26,249 bases of DNA from Candidatus Merdenecus merdavium (lineage in GTDB: Bacteria > Bacillota > Clostridia > Lachnospirales > Lachnospiraceae): NCBI GenBank assembly GCA_018715425.1, contig DVLR01000034.1, positions 1 to 26,249 of the forward strand, read 5' to 3'. The translations under genes were made by a program, and so were the position numbers. Shown here in pieces: positions 1-7,785 of the stretch (position 1 is the first letter of the stretch; the number at the start of each line of letters is the position of its first letter). The notes beneath the pieces are model-generated. The model saw only the letters and a program-made list of their open reading frames with translations, did not search any database and was not told the DNA's origin.

Positions 1-647
1 AAGCTAACTCTTTAGCTGGGGGACAACTTCGCATTGGAGCAAGCGATACCATCTGTCGATATTTTTTAGTTCCATTTTTAAAAGAATTCCATTTAAAATA
101 TCCTCAGGTACACATAAAAGTCACGAATCAAACCTCTATTAAATGTGTAGAACTTTTGGAAAATGGACAAGTAGATTTAATTGTGACGAATTTTCCAAAC
201 TCAAAGTTAAGCAATACGAACCACATAGAAGTCATCAAAGAATTTAAAGATGTATTTATTGCTAGTAGCTCCTACTTTAATTTAAAAGACAAGGAACTTT
301 CTCTAAAGGAATTATTGGAGTATCCCATTCTAATGCTAGACAGAAAGAGCACGACAAGCGAATTTCTCCATCATTTGTTTCAACAACATCAATTGGATCT
401 GGTTCCTCAAATCGAACTGGCAAGTAACGATTTACTCATTGACTTGGCTAGTATTGGACTTGGAATTGCTTTTATACCAGATTTTTGTTTACAAGGGCAA
501 TCAGAAGATTTATTTATTCTTAAAACAGAAGAAGAACTTCCAGAAAGACAATTAGTGGTTGTTCATAACGAAAATCTTCCAATATCACAAGCTACTACAG
601 AATTTATCAATTTTCTAACGAATCACAAGCCTAGGACCATGACCTAA
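1..647 (+). CDS. LysR-family transcriptional regulator, C-terminal part (5' end outside the window)
   Basis: The reading frame is open from base 3 to the TAA at 645-647, so the gene enters from the left and only the effector-binding domain is visible. The translated part starts at the typical beginning of a LysR substrate-binding domain (GGQLRIGASDTICRYFLVP) and continues through the conserved ENGQVDLIVTN strand and a late GLGIAFIPDF segment, which are hallmarks of the type-2 periplasmic-binding fold of LysR proteins. The first in-frame ATG at 156 lies inside the domain and is not a real start. The DNA-binding helix-turn-helix and the divergent target gene, which would identify the effector, lie outside the window. 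It resembles the CysB/CysL/CbbR group in general form, but the ligand cannot be named. A strong terminator follows directly. Confidence 0.9.
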   Translation, partial: ANSLAGGQLRIGASDTICRYFLVPFLKEFHLKYPQVHIKVTNQTSIKCVELLENGQVDLIVTNFPNSKLSNTNHIEVIKEFKDVFIASSSYFNLKDKELSLKELLEYPILMLDRKSTTSEFLHHLFQQHQLDLVPQIELASNDLLIDLASIGLGIAFIPDFCLQGQSEDLFILKTEEELPERQLVVVHNENLPISQATTEFINFLTNHKPRTMT

Positions 648-648
648 A

Positions 649-706
649 GGATATGAAAAAAGCTTATTGTTCTCTTTCAATAAGCTTTTTTCATATCCTA
701 TTTTTT
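649..706. terminator. Bidirectional intrinsic terminator between the LysR gene and the helicase gene
   Basis: A perfect 21-bp inverted repeat (649-669 with 678-698) with an 8-nt loop is followed by a T run on the + strand (701-706) and contains A/T runs on both flanks. It begins one base after the LysR stop codon and reaches the end of the convergent helicase gene, whose stop codon (705-707) lies in the T run, so it can serve both genes. Confidence 0.9.
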
Positions 707-3086
707 ACCTCTGATCCTTATGCCAAAAATCTTCTAACTTTTTTGATATGTCCATTAAGCTGCAAGCCTCCCAATGATCCCATTCTCTTGGAAAAAGATT
801 TCTATATTGAGAAGTTAAAAAACGATCATCCAGTAGTAAGATAACACCTTTATCTGTTACTGTTCGAATCACTCTTCCTGCTGCTTGCAAAACTTTATTC
901 ATTCCTGGATAGAGTAGAGAATATTCGAATCCATTCTTCCCTCTTCCATCATAATAGTTTTTTAGAATCTCTCTTTCATTGCTGATTTGTGGTAATCCTG
1001 TTCCTACTATAATAGTACCGATTAACTGATTCCCTATTAAATCGATTCCTTCACTAAAGATTCCCCCAAGTACACAAAAAGCAACCATACTGCTTCCTCT
1101 TTCCCAGGAAAACTCTTCTAAAAACTCTTCTCGGTCTTGCTCTCTCATTCCTTTGGTTTGTATCATACAAGTAATATTCTCATTGATTGCAGAGGTTGAA
1201 AAGATATGGTATACTTCTTCCATTAATTGATAAGAAGGGAAAAATACAATATAATTACCTGTTTTACTTGCCACAACTTTTTCTATATAGGCAGACATCT
1301 TCTCATATTCACTTTGATTTCTTCTTGTATATTTACTACTAACATCTTTACCTATTAACAGCAAGCTCTGATCTTTTGTAAAAGGTGATTCGATATAGAT
1401 GGCATAATCTTCTGATTCTTTACTAAACAAACTTTTATAGTATGGAACAGGCAACAAGGTTGCCGAAAAAAATATGGTGCTATTCCCAGTATCTAGACAT
1501 TCCTGTAGATTCTTTCCAGTATTCATGCAGTATAACTTGATCAAAAATTGATGATCTGTAGTTAACTCTGTATAAATCACGTAATTTTCATCCACTCTAT
1601 CGTAAATATTTAGAAAGTTTCGTACTTCAAGAAAAAAATCTGATACCATTTTCTTTACTTCTCCATCCTCTGCATACTCTAAAAACCTCTCCATTTCACC
1701 TAGTAGATTCATTAACTGAATTACAAAATGCCCCATATCCGAAAGAATAACGTATTTTTCGCATTCTCTTTTTAAAAGTAATAGACTATGATTACACTTT
1801 TCTAAAGCTTTTTCTAGGGTGTGGCTATAAGGTTTCACTGCTTTCTTTACTTTTAAGAACTCTTCCTTATATAAAACAGCACTATACATTTCTCTTGCCC
1901 GTTCTACTAGGTTGTGTGCCTCATCTACTAAAAAGAGATATTCTCCACTTGCTCCTTCCGAAAAGAAACGTTTTAACTTCACATTGGGATCGAATACATA
2001 ATTGTAATCACAGATAATCCCATCTACCCAAGTAGATAAGTCAAGACTTAACTCAAAAGGACAAACTCTGTATTGATGGGCCCCTTCTATAATACTTTCT
2101 CTCGTAAAAGAATCACTATGATTTAACATTTCAAAAACCGCATCATTGACTCTATCATAATGTCCCTTAGCATATTCACAATGATCAGGATTACAATCCA
2201 CTTCATCACAAAGACACATTTTCTCTTTTGCTGTTAACGTAAGGACTTTGAATCGAAGTCCTTCTTTTTTTAAAACATCGTAGGCTTCCTGTGCAACGGT
2301 TCGTGTTATGGTCTTAGCCGTTAAATAAAATATTTTATCTCCCAAATCCTCTCCCACAGCTTTAACTGCAGGAAATATGGTAGATATTGTCTTTCCAACT
2401 CCAGTTGGAGCTTGAACAAATAAGTTCTTTTTTCGTAAGATGGTTCTATATACGCCTGTAACGAAATCCCTTTGTCCTTGTCTATACTCAAAGGGAATGT
2501 CTACATTTTTTATGGATAATTTTCTAACTTTTCTCCATTGGTTTTGAAAGTCCGCCCATTTTTTATATTCTTCCATAAGGTTATGAAACCAATGTTCTAA
2601 TTTTTTATAGGAAAAATCTATGGTAAAATATTTTAGCCTTTCTGTTTCTAAATGACAGTAGGTCATCTGCACCCTAATTTCTTCTAATTTTTCAATGTTC
2701 GCATAAAGATAAGCATAGCACATTGCTTGTGCAAGGTGAACGCCAACTGGTTCTTCTAACCCCTCTAGATCCATATAGGTTCCTTTGATTTCATCGATGG
2801 TAACTCTATCTTTTTCTTTTAATACACCATCTGCTCTTCCTTCCACAGTAACGGAATACTCTTCAAATGGAACTGTGATGCAAAGAGGATACTCTGCCTG
2901 ATAATTAGAGCCCATTCTTCTTTGTATTTTTCTATGAATTTTCCCGCCTAAAAGCATTGCATCTTTACTAGATGGACCTTTTCTTCTATTATCTAAATCT
3001 CCACTTTGCAATATAAACTCTACAAGATTACGCACAGATATTTTCATTTCATGTTCTGCCATTGAATACCAGTCCTTCTTTTTCAC
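705..3086 (-). CDS. XPD/DinG-type superfamily 2 DNA helicase with N-terminal PD-(D/E)XK (RecB/Cas4-like) nuclease domain
   Basis: A 793-residue protein, probably acting in DNA repair or removal of unusual DNA structures. Residues 1-180 carry the RecB/Cas4 nuclease signature: His51, Asp86 (GRADGV), Glu99-x-Lys101 (DEIKG) and Gln120-xxx-Tyr124. The helicase follows: Walker A APTGVGKT (226-233), a cysteine group C291/C293, C298, C303 and C342 where XPD-family proteins hold a 4Fe-4S cluster, a DEAH box at 388-391, and motif VI QAAGRVIR from residue 734 with two arginines. The start is GTG, preceded by AGGAG at 8 nt spacing; an internal ATG at residue 9 has no better site. The gene has no operon partner here: the upstream HPr-like gene ends in its own terminator. 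Family assignment is firm. Nuclease activity is inferred from the motifs. Exact substrate is unknown. Confidence 0.9.
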   Translation of the reverse strand: MKKKDWYSMAEHEMKISVRNLVEFILQSGDLDNRRKGPSSKDAMLLGGKIHRKIQRRMGSNYQAEYPLCITVPFEEYSVTVEGRADGVLKEKDRVTIDEIKGTYMDLEGLEEPVGVHLAQAMCYAYLYANIEKLEEIRVQMTYCHLETERLKYFTIDFSYKKLEHWFHNLMEEYKKWADFQNQWRKVRKLSIKNVDIPFEYRQGQRDFVTGVYRTILRKKNLFVQAPTGVGKTISTIFPAVKAVGEDLGDKIFYLTAKTITRTVAQEAYDVLKKEGLRFKVLTLTAKEKMCLCDEVDCNPDHCEYAKGHYDRVNDAVFEMLNHSDSFTRESIIEGAHQYRVCPFELSLDLSTWVDGIICDYNYVFDPNVKLKRFFSEGASGEYLFLVDEAHNLVERAREMYSAVLYKEEFLKVKKAVKPYSHTLEKALEKCNHSLLLLKRECEKYVILSDMGHFVIQLMNLLGEMERFLEYAEDGEVKKMVSDFFLEVRNFLNIYDRVDENYVIYTELTTDHQFLIKLYCMNTGKNLQECLDTGNSTIFFSATLLPVPYYKSLFSKESEDYAIYIESPFTKDQSLLLIGKDVSSKYTRRNQSEYEKMSAYIEKVVASKTGNYIVFFPSYQLMEEVYHIFSTSAINENITCMIQTKGMREQDREEFLEEFSWERGSSMVAFCVLGGIFSEGIDLIGNQLIGTIIVGTGLPQISNEREILKNYYDGRGKNGFEYSLLYPGMNKVLQAAGRVIRTVTDKGVILLLDDRFLTSQYRNLFPREWDHWEACSLMDISKKLEDFWHKDQR

Positions 3087-3120
3087 CTATGATTCTCCTA
3101 GTATACCATAGACTATGAGG

Positions 3121-3163
3121 ATAAAATAGCCCCCACCATGTTATCAAAACACAGTGAGGGCTA
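3121..3163 (-). terminator. Intrinsic terminator of the HPr-like gene
   Basis: On the - strand a 14-bp stem with a few G-U pairs (bases 3150-3163 with 3127-3140) and a 9-nt loop is followed by TTTTAT. It lies 20 bp downstream of the HPr-like stop codon and separates it from the helicase gene. Confidence 0.85.
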
Positions 3164-3183
3164 AAACCAACCATAGGTTCTTT

Positions 3184-3411
3184 TTAAGCAATGACGAATT
3201 TGTCTAATGCCTCTTCAAATCTTTGATCGCTACCTTGGTATTTAACAGTTAAAATTTTTGTTAAATCCATACTCAGAACTCCTAGTATGGATTTTGCATC
3301 TATAATTACACGATTATAAAACACATCAATATCGAAATCGCACTTTGAGGCAGCCTGAACAAATTCCCTTACGTCATCTGTCTTCGTTAGTTTTATTTTA
3401 CGTTGAGTCAT
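3184..3411 (-). CDS. HPr-like protein lacking the phospho-acceptor histidine (Crh-like)
   Basis: A 75-residue protein with the HPr fold pattern: an N-terminal strand (MTQRKIKLTK), the helix ending in ASKCDFDIDV, and the conserved DAKSILGVLSMDL segment. In HPr of the sugar phosphotransferase system a GIHARPAT loop carries His15. Here that region is shortened to KTDDVREF and holds no histidine, so the protein cannot take phosphate from enzyme I in the usual way. The serine matching HPr Ser46, the HPr kinase target, is kept (Ser41 in KSILG), as in B. subtilis Crh. The start at 3411 has GGAGT at 9 nt. An ATG two codons upstream is too close to that site, and a longer reading frame to 3474 would run back through the promoter. 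A regulatory rather than sugar-transport role is likely, but its partner is unknown. Confidence 0.82.
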   Translation of the reverse strand: MTQRKIKLTKTDDVREFVQAASKCDFDIDVFYNRVIIDAKSILGVLSMDLTKILTVKYQGSDQRFEEALDKFVIA

Positions 3412-3445
3412 AATCATAACACTCCTTCCTGAATAACTCGGTACT

Positions 3446-3474
3446 ATTATGTCACTTTTGTCGGTTCTTGTCAA
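3446..3474 (-). promoter_or_regulatory. SigA-type promoter of the HPr-like gene
   Basis: On the - strand a perfect -35 TTGACA (3469-3474), a 17-bp spacer and a -10 CATAAT (3446-3451). It lies just upstream of the AGGAAGGAGT ribosome binding site. This is one of the closest matches to consensus in the window and suggests strong constitutive expression. Confidence 0.8.
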
Positions 3475-3625
3475 TTCATGTTTTAGCTAATATTTTGTCC
3501 ATCTTCCCTTATTTCTATAAAACTCTACCATATCATTTTTAAAGTCAAAAGACAGTTCTTGTCTTTGTTCACGATAAAAATCCTTTTTTTGCTCCTTAAC
3601 TATTACAAAATTCTTTTGAGTACAT

Positions 3626-3675
3626 AAAAAAAACATGTATCCTATACCTATGCAGTATAAGGATACATGTTTTTT
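3626..3675. terminator. Intrinsic terminator downstream of mrp
   Basis: A 15-bp perfect stem (3628-3642 with 3661-3675) is extended by TATAC/GTATA with one bulged base. On the - strand it is followed by eight T residues (complement of 3626-3633). It sits about 52 bp after the mrp stop codon. The + strand also ends in a T run, so it may work both ways. Confidence 0.85.
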
Positions 3676-3727
3676 GATTGTCATTCCTTTATGGTCTTCC
3701 TGATTGTTCATTTAGGTTCCATAGAAA

Positions 3728-4579
3728 CTAGGCTTTCTTCTTTCCACAAGCAACCAATACTGGAACCGTTTCTTCTAAATAGTGATTATGAGCTTCTGAA
3801 AATTTACCAGCATCCGCTAAACTTGCAAATTTAGAGTCAATTGGCATTTTTCCTAACACGTTTGTCTGTAGTTCTTCTGCAATCTCATGAATATGGCTTT
3901 CACCGAATACATGGATTCGTTTTCCACAATCTGGACATTCTAGATAACTATAGTTTTCTACAATTCCAAGAACAGGAATATTCATGGCAGATGCCATGTG
4001 ATAAGCCTTTTTAACGATCATCTGCACTAAGTCTTGTGGGGAAGACACAATGACGATACCGTCAACTGGCAGTGATTGAAATACGGTTAATGGTACATCT
4101 CCAGTTCCTGGAGGCATGTCTACCAACAAATAGTCTAGTTCACCCCAGATTACATCTTTCCAAAATTGTTTTACTACTCCAGAAATAACTGGACCTCTCC
4201 AGATCACTGGAGCATCTTCATTTTCTACTAATAGATTAATAGACATCACTTTAATATCATTTTCCGTGATCATAGGGAGAATCCCTTGATCATCTCCTTG
4301 GGCTGGCCCTTTTAATCCATACATCTTTGGTATAGAAGGCCCTGTGATATCTGCATCCATAATTCCAACCCGGTATCCTCTTTGGGCTAAAAGGTTAGCT
4401 AAAGAAGCGGTAACCATTGATTTTCCAACACCGCCTTTACCACTAACAACACCGATTACATTCTTAATATCAGAATAAATATTTGTCTCTTCTAAAAAAC
4501 TTTGAGGATCTTGTTTAGAAGGACATCCTTCACAACTTGATTTTTCACAGCTTTGGCTGCTACATCCTTTTTCTTCCAT
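3728..4579 (-). CDS. mrp: Mrp/NBP35-type iron-sulfur cluster carrier ATPase
   Basis: A 283-residue P-loop protein of the Mrp/ApbC/NBP35 family, cytosolic carriers that hold and pass on 4Fe-4S clusters. It has the deviant Walker A GKGGVGKS (47-54), the DADITGPSIP switch segment (75-84), the DMPPGTGD Walker B-like motif (154-161), and the C-terminal CxxC pair (Cys215, Cys218) that bridges the dimer cluster. The N-terminus has four further cysteines (C6, C11, C16, C19), similar to the N-terminal ferredoxin-like extension of NBP35. The gene lies 67 bp downstream of the pyruvate kinase gene on the same strand with no clear terminator between them, so it may be read through from the pyk promoter. 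A dedicated terminator follows. Cluster clients cannot be predicted from the context. Confidence 0.92.
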   Translation of the reverse strand: MEEKGCSSQSCEKSSCEGCPSKQDPQSFLEETNIYSDIKNVIGVVSGKGGVGKSMVTASLANLLAQRGYRVGIMDADITGPSIPKMYGLKGPAQGDDQGILPMITENDIKVMSINLLVENEDAPVIWRGPVISGVVKQFWKDVIWGELDYLLVDMPPGTGDVPLTVFQSLPVDGIVIVSSPQDLVQMIVKKAYHMASAMNIPVLGIVENYSYLECPDCGKRIHVFGESHIHEIAEELQTNVLGKMPIDSKFASLADAGKFSEAHNHYLEETVPVLVACGKKKA

Positions 4580-4646
4580 TCTATTCTCTTCTTTCTATTT
4601 TAACTATCTTCCATCATTTCTGACACTCTTGTGATTCTATGTCTTT

Positions 4647-6386
4647 TTAGTTACTGCTTACGGTTCCTTTACTTCCCTCTAGGGTTACAATACTGCCTGT
4701 TTTTAAGATTTTAGTAGCACTTTTAGCCTCAGTAATAACGGGAATATCTAAGCTTAGCCCAACAATAGATGCATGAGAATTCTTTCCGCCAATCTCCACA
4801 ATAATACCTGAAGCTTCTTTTAATTGTGGTAACATTTCATTATTTGTTTCTGGAACCACTACAATATCTCCTGGTTTAAACTTCTTTCTTAAATCTAAGG
4901 CATCTTTTGCAACGCAAATACTAGCACTAACGGTTTTATTCCCAATTCCTTTTCCCGTTACTAAAATATGCCCTACTACTTGTACTTTTATTAAGTTCGT
5001 TGTTCCAGATACTCCTAATGGTACTCCCGCTGTAATGACTACAATTTGCCCCTGTTTTACAAGTCCAGCATTTTCTGCTGCATCTACTGCATGTAAGAAA
5101 AGATCATCGGTACTTTGTTCTTCTTCAATCAGCAATGGCTGCACTCCCCAGAATAATCCCATCTGTCTGTAGATGGTTTCTTCAGTGGTACATCCAATGA
5201 TGGGAGCACTTGGACGATACTTAGAAATCATTCTTGCTGTTCGACCAGATTTTGTTACTGTTATAATGCCAGATGCATTTAAATCCATAGCAGTCATACA
5301 TGTTGCGTGAGAGATTGCGTTTGTAATATCCGCTACTTCCATATTATCTCTGGTTCTAAAGCGATGATTATAGTCAATATCTTCTTCTGTTCTTCTAGCA
5401 ATTTTCACCATGGTCTTTAAAGCTTCCACAGGATATAAACCTGCTGCTGTCTCCCCAGATAACATAATGGCACTGGTTCCATCGTAAATAGCATTTGCAA
5501 CATCTGTTGCCTCTGCTCTTGTTGGACGAGGATTCTTCATCATGGAATCAAGCATTTGAGTGGCTGTAATCACTTGTTTTTCTGCATTATATACTTTTTT
5601 AATAATCATTTTCTGTAATGCTGGTACATCTTCAAGAGGGATTTCTACACCCATATCTCCCCTTGCCACCATAATACCATCTGAGACACGAATAATTTCA
5701 TCTATGTTCTCAACACCTTGCATATTTTCTATTTTTGCAATAATATTGATGCCATCATAGTTATATTTATTTAAGATCTTACGGATTTCTAAAATATCAT
5801 CTGCAGTTCTTGTAAAGGAGGCTGCAATAAAATCAAATCCTTGTTCAATCCCAAAAACAATGTCTTGATAATCTCTTTCGCTAATAAAAGGCATGCTAAG
5901 TTTTACATTGGGCACATTCACACCTTTATGATTGGATACTACACCACCATTCTCTACGTTACAAATAATATCGGTCTGAGTAATATTAATGACCTCTAAT
6001 TCGATCAATCCATCATCAATTAAAATGGTACTACCCACTTTTACATCGTTGATCAGATTTTTATACGTAATAGAAACCATAGATTCATTTCCTAAAACAT
6101 CCTTTGTGGTTAGGGAAAAAGTCTGATCTTTTTCTAATAGGATCTTTCCTTTTTCAAAGTCACCGACTCTGATTTCTGGTCCCCTTGTATCTAAAAGGGA
6201 AGCCACTGGTAAGTTTAGCTCTTCTCTAATTTTTTTTAGTCTTTCTAGATTTCTTGCATGCTGTTCATGATCGCCGTGGGAGAAGTTAAATCTTGCAACA
6301 TTCATCCCCTCTAGTATCAATGATTTCAGAATATTATCATCTTCTGTAGATGGTCCTAGAGTACATACAATTTTAGTTTTTCTCAT
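4647..6386 (-). CDS. pyk: Pyruvate kinase with C-terminal PEP-utilizing (phosphohistidine-type) domain
   Basis: Pyruvate kinase converts phosphoenolpyruvate and ADP to pyruvate and ATP in glycolysis. From the ATG at 6386 the protein has 579 residues, about 100 more than the short bacterial enzymes. The N-terminus is classic (MRKTKIVCTLGPST), followed by ARFNFSHGDH, the KIENMQGVENIDEI lysine region, VARGDMGVEIP and the MLDSM segment. The extra C-terminal domain (about 480-579) is the PEP-utilizer mobile domain also found in Bacillus/Geobacillus enzymes, with GGKNSHASI containing His538. The start at 6386 has AAAGGA at about 8 nt; a longer frame beginning with TTG at 6431 would put this ribosome binding site inside the coding region. 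A SigA-type promoter lies just upstream, and mrp follows on the same strand. Confidence 0.96.
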   Translation of the reverse strand: MRKTKIVCTLGPSTEDDNILKSLILEGMNVARFNFSHGDHEQHARNLERLKKIREELNLPVASLLDTRGPEIRVGDFEKGKILLEKDQTFSLTTKDVLGNESMVSITYKNLINDVKVGSTILIDDGLIELEVINITQTDIICNVENGGVVSNHKGVNVPNVKLSMPFISERDYQDIVFGIEQGFDFIAASFTRTADDILEIRKILNKYNYDGINIIAKIENMQGVENIDEIIRVSDGIMVARGDMGVEIPLEDVPALQKMIIKKVYNAEKQVITATQMLDSMMKNPRPTRAEATDVANAIYDGTSAIMLSGETAAGLYPVEALKTMVKIARRTEEDIDYNHRFRTRDNMEVADITNAISHATCMTAMDLNASGIITVTKSGRTARMISKYRPSAPIIGCTTEETIYRQMGLFWGVQPLLIEEEQSTDDLFLHAVDAAENAGLVKQGQIVVITAGVPLGVSGTTNLIKVQVVGHILVTGKGIGNKTVSASICVAKDALDLRKKFKPGDIVVVPETNNEMLPQLKEASGIIVEIGGKNSHASIVGLSLDIPVITEAKSATKILKTGSIVTLEGSKGTVSSN

Positions 6387-6435
6387 TCTCTCTATCCTTT
6401 CCAGTACACTTCTTTCGATCTTTTTTACCAATATT

Positions 6436-6464
6436 ATTGTAACATCTTAGTTAGATTTGCACAA
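6436..6464 (-). promoter_or_regulatory. Candidate SigA-type promoter of pyk
   Basis: On the - strand -35 TTGTGC (6459-6464), a 17-bp spacer and -10 TACAAT (6436-6441), about 50 bp ahead of the pyk start. It begins a few bases after the guaD stop codon, so pyk has its own promoter even though it follows guaD at short distance on the same strand. Confidence 0.6.
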
Positions 6465-6470
6465 TGATTG

Positions 6471-7754
6471 TTAATCTTTTATTTTATTCCCTGCTACGTA
6501 TTGATCTGTAATGGTACATTCTTCAAAAAGATATATGGCTCTTTCTAAACGCTGGATCAGTGGTCTATCTTTCAAGCGGATCAACTGGCTATCATCTATC
6601 ACTAATGCATCAAACTCATAGCCTTCTTCAAAAGATCCTACTTGTCCAAAGAAAGATCCGCCACCTTTCGTTGCCATATAAAAAGCTTCTGGTAATGTTA
6701 AAGGTGCAAGAGTGTCATCTTGTAACCTCCACCTTAGTTTTGATGCCTGAATACTATCTGACATTGCTCTGAATATAGATAGATTGGCACCTCCTGCCAC
6801 GTCGCTGCCTAAACCTACGTTGATATCCATATCTAAGTAAGTTCTAATGGGAGCAACACCTGATGATAGATTCATATTGGATTGTGGACAATGGGCGATA
6901 TAGACTCCGTTTTCTTTTATTCTTTGAATTTCTTCCTTTGTAGAATGAACACAATGTGCCATAATGGTTGGACAGCCCCTACCAAAAAGGCCAAACATAT
7001 CATAAGCATCTCCATAAAATTGAGCTTGTGGACATAGTTCCTTCACCCATTGAATCTCCGAAAGATTCTCAGATAAATGGGACTGGATTGGCAGTCCCGT
7101 TTCTTTTTGTAGCTCTCCTAAACCTCTCATGAGTTCATCGCTGCATGATGGCGTAAATCTTGGTGTTATGATAGGCTTGATATTCTGAAACTTCTCTTGG
7201 GTATGTTCCACCCACATCTTGGTATCTCTTAAAGAATCTGCTGCACTTGTTTCGCGAAGAATATCAGGGCTATTTCGATCCATATTTACTTTCCCAACAT
7301 AACCTTTGATACCTGCTTGATCCAACAGCTCCATTAATATGGTAGTAGCCTCTGTATGAATGGTTGCAAAAACGCTGACTCTCGTCGTACCGCTCTTTTT
7401 TAACTTTTCTACGAAGATTTCGTAGGCTTTTCTTGCATACTCAAGGTCTTGATACCTAGATTCCTCTGGAAAAGTATTGGTATTCAACCAATCTAAAAGC
7501 TCCATATCCATTCCTAGTCCACAGAAAGAATACTGGGGAGCATGTAAATGAAGATCTACAAGCCCTGGAATAATCAACTGGTTTTCTTTATCTTTTATCT
7601 CTATATTTCTATACTTCTCAGGCAGCTCCTGGTATATCCCTGCCACCTTTCCATCTATACATAAAAGATAACTATTTGGTCTCGTTACTAATTCGTTTTT
7701 ACTTTTTGAGTATATGATATTACCTTTTAAAGCAAATATTTCTTGACCTACCAT
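6471..7754 (-). CDS. guaD: Guanine deaminase
   Basis: A 427-residue amidohydrolase that hydrolyses guanine to xanthine and ammonia in purine salvage or breakdown. The zinc-binding and catalytic residues are visible: HLHAPQ (His69, His71), SHLSEN (His226, Glu229), AHCVH (His267) and GSDVAGG (Asp318). HLHAPQY is typical of guanine deaminases rather than cytosine or chlorohydrolase relatives. The start ATG is preceded by AAGGAGAGG at about 6 nt. It lies only 31 bp downstream of nrdB, so it is probably the third gene of the nrdA-nrdB-guaD transcript and would share the NrdR-type control upstream. A link between guanine turnover and deoxynucleotide synthesis is inferred from that arrangement. Confidence in the enzyme call is high; confidence in the operon is moderate. 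Confidence 0.92.
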   Translation of the reverse strand: MVGQEIFALKGNIIYSKSKNELVTRPNSYLLCIDGKVAGIYQELPEKYRNIEIKDKENQLIIPGLVDLHLHAPQYSFCGLGMDMELLDWLNTNTFPEESRYQDLEYARKAYEIFVEKLKKSGTTRVSVFATIHTEATTILMELLDQAGIKGYVGKVNMDRNSPDILRETSAADSLRDTKMWVEHTQEKFQNIKPIITPRFTPSCSDELMRGLGELQKETGLPIQSHLSENLSEIQWVKELCPQAQFYGDAYDMFGLFGRGCPTIMAHCVHSTKEEIQRIKENGVYIAHCPQSNMNLSSGVAPIRTYLDMDINVGLGSDVAGGANLSIFRAMSDSIQASKLRWRLQDDTLAPLTLPEAFYMATKGGGSFFGQVGSFEEGYEFDALVIDDSQLIRLKDRPLIQRLERAIYLFEECTITDQYVAGNKIKD

Positions 7755-7785
7755 TTCTATCCTCTCCTTGATCTAGCCCTTTCAC

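Noticed and set aside
653..844. Open frame on the + strand after the LysR gene
   Set aside because: It begins inside the terminator stem and lies antisense to the end of the helicase gene; the peptide has no family features.
3487..3711. 74-codon open frame on the - strand between mrp and the HPr-like gene
   Set aside because: It is crossed by the strong mrp terminator hairpin (3628-3675), and no ribosome binding site was seen ahead of its inner ATG at the hairpin. A tail peptide starting after the hairpin has an AAGGAG but no start codon at a usable distance.
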